DNA from: Parus major
Lineage: Eukaryota > Chordata > Aves > Passeriformes > Paridae
Reading direction: 5' to 3'
NCBI RefSeq assembly: GCF_001522545.3
Contig: NC_031770.1
Coordinates: 22,774,770 to 22,838,769 of the forward strand
Length of the DNA: 64,000 nt
Position numbers and translations under genes: made by a program. Below the pieces are notes generated by a model. The model searched no databases, had not been told where the DNA came from, and saw nothing but the letters and a program-made list of their open reading frames with translations. This document shows positions 24,344 to 34,278 of this stretch, one piece after another (position 1 is the stretch's first letter; each line of letters begins with the position of its first letter).

Positions 24344-24734
24344 CAGCTCTGGTGCACAAATGCAATGCATGTACAGATTTCAGATGAGTAGTGGTGGGTG
24401 TACTGAGTTTTTTTGTGATTTATGGGTTAGCATTTGTAAGTGCTGCTAATCTTGCAACTGGTCATCATATTGGACGTGGAAAAAGTGTGTGTAATAATGA
24501 GTTACAATAGGCAAACACCAAGTAAGCTTCCTGTACTAGGGAGGAAAATGCACAAAGGACACAGAGTGTCCAGCTGAACCAATGTGTTTGGTGTTAAAGG
24601 AAAAACCTTTAAAACTGCCCTGCTGTGTGCTGAGGATAAACCTCATTTAATTTTTTTTCTAGTTTGTCTTAACCTTTTGGGGAAGAAGTATTCTATAGAT
24701 GAAGAAACTATCTGCATCAGAATTTAAGGCTTTT

Positions 24735-24842
24735 CTATATTTTATATATATATTTATATAAAAGATATATATTATATCTAATATATATTAGATATATATT
24801 ATATATATGTGTAAATGTATGTATGTACACACACAGACACAT
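24735..24842. repeat. AT microsatellite with palindrome, then TG/CA-type tract
   Basis: Long run of TATATA units, including the 18-bp perfect palindrome ATCTAATATATATTAGAT with extended arms, then GTATGTATGTACACACACA. It can form a cruciform or hairpin and is probably length-polymorphic. Confidence 0.9.
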
Positions 24843-24849
24843 ATGCAGG

Positions 24850-25016
24850 GTGGGGGTTGACCTCTTCTCCCAGGCAGCTACTGACAGAACAAAGACAGAC
24901 TTGATCTGTGCCAGGGGAGGTTCAGGCTGGATATAATAGGAATTTCTTCACTGAAGGGGTTGTTCATCACTGGAATGGACTGCCCAGGGAGTTGGAGTCA
25001 CCATCACTGGGAACCT
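24850..25016 (+). mobile_element. CR1 LINE fragment, sense orientation
   Basis: Matches the CR1 region just upstream of the 3' end in order: GACCTCTTCTCCCAGGCA, GTGCCAGGGGAGGTTCAGGC, TTTCTTCACTGAAGGGGTTG, GGAATGGACTGCCCAGGGAG and GGAGTCACCATCACTGGGAA. It stops abruptly near 25016 before the terminal CR1 sequence. A further weakly CR1-like stretch (GTGTCCAGAGAAG...) follows at about 25237-25324. Confidence 0.8.
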
Positions 25017-26970
25017 AGTACAGCTCATCTCACAGCATGGCATTGCTTGGGTGTATCTGGGGCTAACAAATGGCCAACAGCATAAAATGCATGGAGTTAA
25101 TATTATTGAGGTTGAACAATTCCACATTGCTTTCATGGCAAAATTAATCAGGGATTTTGGAGGCCTCTTGTTTTCAAGGGCAAATAGATTATCTGCTGTG
25201 TTTGTGGAAGGCTTGATACTGAGTGCTCAGGAATAGGGACTTGGAAATTTTGTGTCCAGAGAAGAAAATTCACATGAGGCTGAAGGAGACAAGGCTCCAG
25301 GGTTTGGAAGAGATGAGCAGGAAGGTAAGTAAGTGTGTGTGTGATGGATTTTTTTTTGGGATCTGAGATTTAAATGACCTAAACTTGATTTTAACAACAT
25401 AGGATGTATTGTAGATGCAGGAAGTTATACAGTATTGTACCTGTTCATATATTAGATAACATAATTAATGTAATACTAAACATACCGCTCTTTTTTCCTT
25501 TGCACCTGGGTGAAGAATGGATTTAGTGAATATTTTACTCAGATGAGGATTTGTGTGTCTTTAACAGTTGCAAGGATGGGCTTGCACACAGTTGGAAAGC
25601 TCTTTGTGAAAGAACGTATCTAATATGCAAGGTTTGATGTTAATTTGAGCAAGAACATTGGGAAAAACTGTGAGTCAGTTTCAAAGTATTGTGGAGTGGG
25701 TGAGGTAGTTTCATGCTACTGAATGAGTGTCATTGACAACATAAGTCTTTACTAAGAGGTCAGGCAGGTATAGAATCTATTTTCTACTATACTGGTTTCT
25801 TTGAGGTTAAATTTCCCCCAGTGATTTAATTAATTTTGAGTTTTTAGTGAAAACAGTATAAAACATTAACATATCTGTAGTAATTAGAATTCCCTTTATG
25901 AAAATACATTGTTACTCTCATCTCTTCAGAAGGGCAGTTTTAGTCCTGTGGCAACCAGTCCGAGAGTTAAATCTCACTTCCCAGGAAGTTTAGGACTGCT
26001 TTTTTAAAATGAAATATTAACACACCTGATTTTGTTAAAGCTAAAAGAGAGATACCAGCCTACTCTGATTTTGTCTTGTTTTATCCTTTGGCAATCAAAT
26101 TTTAATTTCCTAACTAAGTAATAAAGTGTTCTTGGATACTTTTAGCCTTAAGTCACTTAGACCTGTTTCTTCAGCAGTATTCTGTCAGAGGCTGCATGGT
26201 TTGTTTTAGAGACATTTTTATGAAGCAGGTTCCTAAAAAAGATGGTCATATTTTACCTGTGCTCTTATTTTCTGTAAATTTTGCATAACCTTTGGAGGAA
26301 AATAATGTTTATGTCTTAAATTTGTAAACTCTCTAGCTAAGAGACCCCCCCCCACCTCCTCTGCTGTTGCATGCAGATGTGTTTAGCATCTACCCCAATC
26401 AGAGTGAAGCTATTTTCTTCCTTACTGGAAGAAAATACTTACTTTCTTCCTGGCTGGTTTGGTAGAAATAAATACCAGGATGAGATTATTGATGGCAGGG
26501 AAAACTGGATTTATTTACTTGTTATTTTTATCTGCCATGCTCTTTAAGACTTGAAGGTGTTAGTAGTAGTTTTATTGCTCTGGTGCCAAGGTCCAGGCAT
26601 TGAAAGAATTTGAGACTGAAGATTGGAGTAAACCATGCCACAAGTGGTGTGACCACGAGCCTTAAAACTTTATACTCAAATTCAGACCTCTTTGTGCTGC
26701 AATCCAAAAGCAAGATTTATCTTGAAATCCAGTTTTGTTGTGTGTATGGAGAGGAAGAGGAGAAGGAGCAGATGTAAATTGTTAAAGGTCTGTTGTGTTT
26801 TAGAACAGAAAAAAGAGAATTTTCACTTGCTTCTTCCTTCCCCTCATTTACTTAACAAGGTTGCAGGAGCTTTGACACTGGTGAGTTGACAATGTTCTGT
26901 AAAGGGTTTAAAAACGAGAAGCAGGGTGTAAAGCAGAATATACAGCTCTATTTGTCCATTCCAGAGGTAG
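25017..26970. other. intergenic sequence, nothing recognised
   Basis: AT-rich DNA with a C9 run at 26345-26353 and GAAAATACTTACTTTCTTCC-like local repeats near 26420-26450. Apart from the weak CR1-like stretch near 25.25 kb I see no gene, RNA or mobile element. Confidence 0.6.
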
Positions 26971-26971
26971 C

Positions 26972-27400
26972 TCAGTAACATCATGTTCTGTGCAAATAAA
27001 CAGTAGGTTTCAATTATCTGCTGCTAATTATCACCCAAATTTGATTTGCACGCTCTTCAAAGGGACTCATATCTTTCTGTTTAGTTATTTGTTTCAGTGC
27101 AATAAGTGAGTTTAATTCAAACCAAATGTGGGTCAATTTCCTACTGGAAAAAAATGCAAGGAATGTATTTATCCACAGTCATATCAGTTTAATTTTAGTT
27201 TAATGTATGTGGTGGTTCACAGCCTCAGTGGGGAGGTGAATTTGTGTCGATCTGTGAATTGGCTTTGCCTGTTTGGCAGTTTTGTAAAGGGCTTGGTGAG
27301 TTGTAGAAGGTCTTAAGTGATTGTGCCAAATGGGGTGGTTCTGATGGGCTCTGAGTAATGAGAGGAAGTTTTAACATTATACAGATGTAACCAAATCTCA
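26972..27400 (+). repeat. 0.43-kb direct duplication, copy 1
   Basis: Collinear with 33853-34278. The first 100 or so bases (TCAGTAACATCATGTTCTGT, GCAAATAAACAGTAGG, TTTGCACGCTCTTCAAAGGG) differ at about four positions. The second half (CCTCAGTGGGGAGGTGAATT, TTGGCTTTGCCTGTTTG) is more diverged, with small indels. It is not an element I recognise: possibly an old dispersed repeat or a segmental duplication. Confidence 0.9.
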
Positions 27401-27739
27401 ATGTGAAGACTTTTTCCCCCCAAATATTATTTCCGTTACACAGCATTGGGCCAGTTGCTCTTTCACACGGACTTTTTTTGTGCTGCAGTAATTGTCCTTT
27501 TAATCTTTATAGGCAGACTGTATTTATTCCTCTGTCTGTAGTGGTAAAGACAACAGTTTCTGAGGGCATTGAAACAATGGTCTCATGCCTTCACCAAAAG
27601 CACCTACTAAGAACTATAGGCCTAGGGAAGAAATGAGGCAATTTAAGGTATTTCTGATGGAGTGATTGACTAAGACACCGAGCAGTGCCCTGGAAATCCC
27701 ACACTACTGTCTCATCGTGTGGACATTGTAGTGGGAAAT

Positions 27740-27810
27740 GGGCTCTTGGTGACCCTGCTTGAGCAGGGGCCTTAACAAGGTGACCTCCAGTCATCCCATC
27801 CATCCTTAAC
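27740..27810 (+). mobile_element. short CR1 3'-end remnant
   Basis: GACCCTGCTTGAGCAGGGGC followed by AGGTGACCTCCAGTCATCCC and ATCC matches the CR1 3' block (CCTGCTTGAGCAGG...GGTGACCTCCAGAGGTCCC). It is short and diverged. Confidence 0.55.
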
Positions 27811-28090
27811 AACTCTGTGCTAATAATATTCAGTTAATGTTGTGGAGAAAGGTTATTTAAGTGTGCAGTACTAGCTGCAGTTTTCAATTGAACATTATGG
27901 GATCTCACAGGTCATAGTGTGTATTGAAAAATACATTAATTTTTTGCTTTTTATGACCTAGGAAGAAAACATACTGTGAGAAAGGTGTTAAAAGATTTTT
28001 ACTAGTCAAATAGTTGGTATTTTACAGAGAAAAAACAACTGTCAGTAAAGTAGGCATCATCTTTAGCAGAGCTGTCTCATGAATGAATAT

Positions 28091-28384
28091 TCACCAAATG
28101 CAGCAGCTACTTGATGCTCTGCTTGGTAATCTACTCAGTAGCTCTAGCTCCATGCAGTCATTCATAAAATGTTCACTGGATGCAGTGAATGCTCTTAATT
28201 TTAACATGTCTTGTCTCTTTTCACTATTAAAAATATCGTGTCCATCCTCATCCACAATCTCTTTTACTTGGTTTGTTACCCACTGCTGCAGTAGCTGCCA
28301 GCTCCCCCCTCCGGTCTTGATCTCTTCTTTCAGCTCATAGTGAAAGCAATGCTGGCAGCTGCTCTCTGAGCACAGATGGCAAAC
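28091..28384 (-). other. 97-codon stop-free - strand frame, unknown identity
   Basis: Read on the - strand from 28384 down to a TGA at 28091-28093. Composition is protein-like and not low-complexity: ELKEEIKTGGGSWQLLQQWV, then EIVDEDGHDIFNSEKRQDML, then KLRAFTASSEHFMNDCMELE. There is no ATG near its start, so it would have to be an internal or terminal exon or a decayed gene. A CTCAG that could act as a - strand acceptor lies just inside its 5' end. I recognise no family. Confidence 0.25.
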
Positions 28385-29413
28385 TTAGTCCTTGTTCAGA
28401 CACTTGAGCCTCTGCTTTTTCTTTCCCTTGAAATCAGTCTTTGTGATAAAAGCCTAGTTACTTATTTAGTGCCTCTGTGGTGTAATGGATGCAGCCAGGG
28501 GGCAATCTGCCATGCAGCTGGTTAGGCATGGAACAGCCACAGCAGGGAGAAGGGTAAATCCAGCTGGGAATTGCTGCCTGTAAAGGTGGTAGTGAAAGTG
28601 TTGCTAGCCCTGGTAATTGGTAACAGCCATTTACAGGGCCAGGGAGTTTGGGTACGTGTTCTTGCGAAAAGTTGTATTCAGGATTGTGCACTCCTCTTTC
28701 CTCTCCTGCGTGTAGGAATGTATAGACCCACTCCAGGATGGGGCTCTCACAAACCAGGGACATGCAGCACAGGCTGGGTGGGGATGTTAGAGCCTGCCCT
28801 GGCTGCGGGGTGCCTGACTGCACTGAGCCTAACACAGGGCTCTGGCCTCCTTTGCCCTCAGCTAGATGAGTGGGTTTAGGCTGAAATCACCTGGACCTCT
28901 GGATAAAGAGCTTTTAGGAGTGTGGGGTTGGTTTTGTTTTGTTGAGATTTTTTCAACTTTCTTTTTTTCCCAAGAGAAGGATGAAGGAATGGAGGATTGG
29001 TAGACACTAGAATCTGGACAGAAGTTGAAATTTGATCTGCAGAGTATTTTTATGCTGCATTTTGACTACCTTTCAGAAAAAATAGTATAGATTCTGTAGG
29101 CAGATGGACACAATAGCACTGCAAAGTGTGACTTTCTTCCGGCTGTCTTAATGGAGTGTTGATTTTAAAACATAATTTCACTGCTGCTTGCTATGCAGTT
29201 AGCACACAGTGCATACATTTGGTTAGTTCAGCTGTGCAATGCCATACTTTGTTTTGGGGTGGATGTCACTATTGGCACTTCAGTCAAAACATCTTTGTAA
29301 CGTAAGTGAGCAGTCAAACAAAATTTGAGGGAAGGAAAGAAAGATTATGCCAAAAAAGCTGTTAATATTGTAATTCTATCAAAATTTATTTTAATTAAGT
29401 GTTAATTACTGTT
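28385..29413. other. intergenic sequence, nothing recognised
   Basis: Relatively GC-richer DNA at 28450-28900, then AT-rich DNA up to the assembly gap. It has several overlapping open frames on both strands (up to 125 codons) with no family resemblance. Confidence 0.5.
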
Positions 29414-29506
29414 NNNNNNNNNNNNNNNNNNNNNNNNNNNNNNNNNNNNNNNNNNNNNNNNNNNNNNNNNNNNNNNNNNNNNNNNNNNNNNNNNNNNNNN
29501 NNNNNN
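29414..29506. other. assembly gap (93 N)
   Basis: Run of N. Any exon or repeat here is invisible; the true gap length may differ. Confidence 1.
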
Positions 29507-29507
29507 C

Positions 29508-29702
29508 AACCAAAAAAACAGCAAAAATAGAATTGTGATACAGGAAATTGTAAACCCACAGAAACATTTTTTTAAGGTATCAAGTAAACTAGAACCTGAC
29601 CAATGGGCTGTTCAAGAGAAGATGAATGAACTGATACTGTCACATAAACTTGAAATAAATAAGAACAAGACAGCTGATGGAAGAAAAGATGAGCACCAAT
29701 GA
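29508..29702 (+). other. open frame running out of the gap, unknown identity
   Basis: A frame is open from the gap edge for 64 codons to a TGA at 29700-29702. After a T-rich tract and AAG at 29572-29577 it reads VSSKLEPDQWAVQEKMNELI, then LSHKLEINKNKTADGRKDEH and Q. It is Lys/Glu-rich and potentially helical, and could be a terminal exon, but it could equally be chance in AT-rich DNA. I recognise no family. Confidence 0.2.
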
Positions 29703-30384
29703 AGTAAAGCCACTTTTATTAAGAATATAACAGTTCCAGAATAGTAGTAACAGTCACTGTCTTGTGTAGTACCAGTAATATTTACTGGTACTTTTGAGCA
29801 TAGTGAGATGAAGAAACCCACCCTGACTGAGGAGATTCTCCCCACTTTCTAATGATGAAGCAATTCATAAATGTTGTAACTTCACAAGTAGCTTAAGATC
29901 TGACCATTCCTTCTCAGTAGTGATCTCGAAGTTGCTTCTCTGAATCTCTTGTTTACTTAATGATGTTCTTCACTAATAAGAAATAAGGAAGTTTTTAAGC
30001 ACTTCTGATAGATCGAATGGAAAAGGAAACTATTTCCAAAAATTCTGGAACACTTTGGGTGGGGGAAAGGATTTTTTTAATTTTTACTTAAATATTGTGT
30101 TTTTTATAAATTTTTGGTGTCTGTGATTTGCGGATCATTCTCACGATCCTCCACGAGGTGGAGGAAGCAGCTTGTGCTTCGTGCTGCGGTGTGGGAAGGG
30201 GCTGCGGGCGGGTGTGCAGAGCTCCCGCTGCCCTCCTTTGCCACTGTCAGCCCCCACACTCTCCCACTCCATGGAGGGAGGATGCAAGGAAGGGCTCTGA
30301 AGCGTGTCTTGCTGGTTTGCTCCTTTTAAGGACGATAATGTGGGTTTCGGTATTGTGATTCATCAGGAGGTCTTTAAGGGCTGC

Positions 30385-30515
30385 ACAGAATCACAGAATA
30401 TGCTGAGTTGGAAGGGACCCACACGGATCTTTGAAATCCAACTCGTGGCCATGCACAGGGCATCCCCAGGAACCACATCGTGGGGCCTGAGAGTGTTGTC
30501 CAAGCATGAAGGAGG
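30385..30515 (-). mobile_element. CR1 LINE 3' end, antisense orientation
   Basis: CACAGAATCACAGAATATGC, TGAGTTGGAAGGGACCCACA, AATCCAACTCGTGGCC and CTGAGAGTGTTGTCCAAGCA are the reverse complement of a common CR1 3' end. It is truncated after about 130 bp. It lies next to a small CpG-richer patch (30125-30355). Confidence 0.85.
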
Positions 30516-33500
30516 TTGAGTGATTGTGATGTGATTGGTCCCACAGCTGTGTGCTGCCTGTCTGTGGTCATACAGCCAGGGGCTGGTGGATAAACCTGGT
30601 TCTCTAGGATTTGGTGTGCTGCAATATATTCAGTCCTATAGGCTGTTTCACTGTAGAACTGCTGTTCTTTATGGATAAAGTACAAGTAGGGAAAATAACA
30701 GCTGGTGCCTGGAATTAAAAATACTGTAACATACTAGATTTCTGCTAAGGGCTCTGATTTGAGAATGGGTTTTCTGTTGACTCTGGTGAGATTTGGAAGT
30801 ACTTCCCTTGCACAGTTATCCCTTAAACTTGTCTGTTGTTGAGTCCTTTGTTTTCAGTCCTTGCGGCTCCTAAAAATCAAACTCCGTTCAGTTTGTAATT
30901 TCCTTTCCTTGTCTGAAGCCCTCACCCAACTGATTTTTATTTTTATCTGTGATGAAGCATGTCAAGCCCAAAATAGAAAATACTACATAAATAAATACCT
31001 AATAAATAAATTGAATTTTAAAATTCAATTCAGTGGATTTCTGTTGGAAAAAACAACAACAACAACAAAAAAATCTGTTAATACTCTTACATGAATGACA
31101 CAACACTGCTTCTGTTTTACCTGATCATCTTATGGCAGATCACTTGACTTACTTTTCAAGGCATTAAAGTGTGTTTGCAGCTGTGCTAAGGTTGTTTCAG
31201 CATTTCAGGCCTAACTCAATTTTATCCAGATAAAAGGTCAGTAAGAATGGGGTGTTATCAAGGTGATTTGCAGTTAGTGAACACAAAAGCAGGACTGCAG
31301 CTTGGGATAGTGAATTGCTTGGAAAGAAGGTTGGAAAGGGGTGTTGAGGAGCCATTTCACCCTCCATACCTGATCCCCTGTCCTGCTCTTGGCAGAAACC
31401 TTTTGAAGGTTGCTGTTGTGAGCTTGCACAAAAGGTCGTTTTGCTTTCTTTTAGCCCAAACATTTTCTACGAGCTGATTGCCTAGGTGTTCCCACAAGCA
31501 TTGTGTTGCCCTAAATAAAGCATGTGAGAGCTGCAGTGTGAGGTTAGAAAGAACTGGGATGTGAGGAAGGTGTGGACTTCATAGTGTTGTATCAGGGAAA
31601 ATCTCCATGAAGATGTTATTAAATGTTGAAAAGAGTGTATTCTATTATGCTCCAAAGTTTTTATTTTCTGGGGGAAGGGCAAATTGTTGGTTGGTTTAGT
31701 TGATGCTTGGGGTGGTGATATTTTTTTTTTCTTTGTTTGTTTCCTCTCTTCCCTTTACTGGTATTATTTGTGCTACTTCCTTAAAGGAAATATTTTATTT
31801 TATTTTTTTTTTGCCAAAATATATGAGGACTTCTTGCAGCATAGCCTTGCCAGTTAGAGCCATAATTTCTTCTGACTGATGCACCTATGATAGTAACTTG
31901 TCTAGCTCACAGACAGGACTTAGAAATTTCTAACAAATTTGGATATATAATCTGTACTTCAGGTGAGGTTTGGTCTCTCCTCCTTTATATATGTTACCTT
32001 GTGGCAAGCTAAATAATACAAACTTCTGAAAAAGATTAGCAGGATCAAGCTTTGCCAGCTTCTGTGATAGCTAAAAGAATGTGTATTTTTACTGAAGACT
32101 GGTTTTAGTGGCAATCTGTTAATGTGGTAAAGCAGTCAGATGACCAGGCTCCAATTCCTCTTGAGAGGCTTAAAATTCAGGTGACCATACTTATGATTAA
32201 TAGAACCTTAGTTTTAATAGAAGTAATTCTGCTTTGGTAATACGGAAATTTAATGGTAATATGCTTTCTCTGGTTGGAGGGGTAAATGTATGGGAGTACC
32301 CTCTAAATTACTTGAAGAAAAACTACATTTATTCTGAAGTATGTGAACTTGGCCAGAGATAGCTGATCTCTGGAGCTGTGCTAAGTTATGTGAGTTATCT
32401 GTCCCCAGAGGCAAAACTTACCTCCTGAGTCCTGAAAGCATGTTGGCTTTGCTATTTTATTTTTGATACAGGACTCAAGTTGGGCAATACCTATATGGGA
32501 AGCAGGGTGGGACAGCAGTCTTCTTAAAGCTTTACTCTTAAGGTGAAGAATTTTCTCCCTGACTGATGGGGAGAGGGACTGCCTTAAATTCTCTAGCAAC
32601 AGCAGATTCAGAGCAAAACCCAGTGAGGAGCTGTAAGGAGAAGGCTGTGAGGAGCTGTAAGGAGAAGGCTGTGAGGAGCTGTAAGGCTTCCTTCCAGGGT
32701 CAGGTTACAGCAAGCACCAGACCAAGGGGCTGTCTCTGGTGAGGGATGGTCCCTTGCTGATCCATGCTCAGGGCTGGAAACTATAGTAGAGCCTCTCAGT
32801 AGGTGCCCTTGGTGCTTCTTGAGATGACCCAGCAGCCTCCAGCATGCACAGCCTGGGATGCTGCTCTTGCTCCCTTGCTGGCGGACCTGCACAAGAGAGG
32901 GGTTCCCTTCTCTGCCTACTCATGGCCATCCCTCCACCCCTGTTATCATGGAAATTTGTTATGAAATGAGGCAATAACAATCTACAGGAGTCAAATTTTA
33001 CTGTCATAGGCCTTAGCTCCAGCAGATACAAGTGAGTGTGGAATGAGCACTGTCTCTTCCTTTTGGAATGTAGGCTTAAGTAACTCAAACTGGGACCAGT
33101 CTCCTGACACAGGAAGATCTGTGTCTTGGGGATTGCAATTTTTTTCCCTGTGGAATTCATTAATCTGTTTGCTATTTCTCTTTATCGCAAAAACTCTGTA
33201 TTTTCTATTATTTTAAAATTCTTTATCATCCTGCTTCTATTTGGTGGTAGCTCAGGCTGACTGGAAGAAAGCAATCTATAAAACATGTGGTGAAGTGAAA
33301 AATACACCAAAATTTCACTTCAATGCTCTGGCCAAATCTGTCTTATGGGAGTTGCTACTCTAGCCTGCTCTGTGCTGGAGAGACTTTTTCCTCATCTTCA
33401 CTAGTGCTGCAAAACTGTGCTTCCTCTTGTGCAGAGGCCAAGCACATCCTGAGAAAAAAATTGTTTGGTTTGCCAAACATGCAGCTGATGACACGTGTAT

Positions 33501-33852
33501 TTATGCTCCCTGGCAAACTAAGTTAAACAAACAGGGACTAACTTGGGCAGACGTTATAGGAGGTAATACTTCATTATAACTTGACTATGAACTGCTGCTT
33601 CTTCCCAATTATGGCATCCCTATGCATTGCTTTCCCAAGAGAGGAGTATTCTGGGGAAAAACAAATTACAGCCTTGGAAATGCAGGAACTGTACAGGAAG
33701 GGGCAGTAGCTGGAGAGAGGGATCTGAGCACATGTAAATTTGTCTTGTTTTGTTCCAAGCATGGTTGTTTCTACCTCAGATATTAAACTGTTAAATTAAT
33801 TCCTGAAAACTCAGTTGCTCAGTTCACAGTGTGCCTGAATTCAAGCCGTGTT
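30516..33852. other. intergenic sequence, nothing recognised beyond simple repeats
   Basis: It contains an (AAC)n tract at 31051-31068 and a 24-bp tandem repeat at 32624-32686. The open frames, up to 130 codons on the - strand, partly arise from the tandem repeat and have no recognisable family. Confidence 0.55.
32624..32686. repeat. 24-bp tandem repeat, about 2.6 copies
   Basis: The unit TGAGGAGCTGTAAGGAGAAG plus GCTG repeats perfectly from 32624, with a partial third copy ending at 32686. Confidence 0.95.
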
Positions 33853-34278
33853 TCAGTAACATCAGGTTCTGTGCAAATAAACAGTAGGTTTCAATTGTCT
33901 GCTGCTAATTATCACCTAAATTTGATTTGCACGCTCTTCAAAGGGACTCCTATCTTTCCATTTAGTTATTTGTTTCAGTGCGATGAATCTTTAATTCAAA
34001 CCAAACGCGGCTCAATTTCCAACTGGAAAAAAAAATGCAAGGAATGTGTTTATCCATGGTCATATCAGTGCCTCTCTTTAGTTTAATATATGTGGTGATT
34101 CATGGCCTCAGTGGGGAGGTGAATTTGTGTCAATCCTTGAATTGGCTTTGCCTGTTTGCCAAGTTTGTAAAGTCAGTTGTAGAAGGTCTTAAATAATTGT
34201 TCCTAATGGGATGGTTCTGGTGGGCTGTAGAATAAGGAGTGCAAGCCCTGAAGTTACACAGGCACAGAAAAATCTCAT
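33853..34278 (+). repeat. 0.43-kb direct duplication, copy 2
   Basis: Collinear with 26972-27400, about 6.88 kb away and in the same orientation. Similarity starts at TCAGTAACATCAGGTTCTGT and fades near AATCTCATTA. The flanks on both sides do not match, so only this block is shared. Confidence 0.9.

Noticed and set aside
24663..24728. Short frame CLNLLGKKYSIDEETICIRI and stop after a TTTTTTTCTAG acceptor
   Set aside because: Only 21 codons, with no phase-compatible partner that I could establish.
25237..25324. Exon-like open frame ending in a GTAAGT donor
   Set aside because: Its sequence (GTGTCCAGAGAAG...GAGGCTG...) resembles an internal CR1 LINE segment and lies near a clear CR1 fragment, so the open frame probably reflects the repeat.
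32608..33160. Overlapping - strand frames of 94 and 130 codons with an LLLTAPHS repeat
   Set aside because: The repeated peptide is a by-product of the 24-bp DNA tandem repeat; no other coding support.
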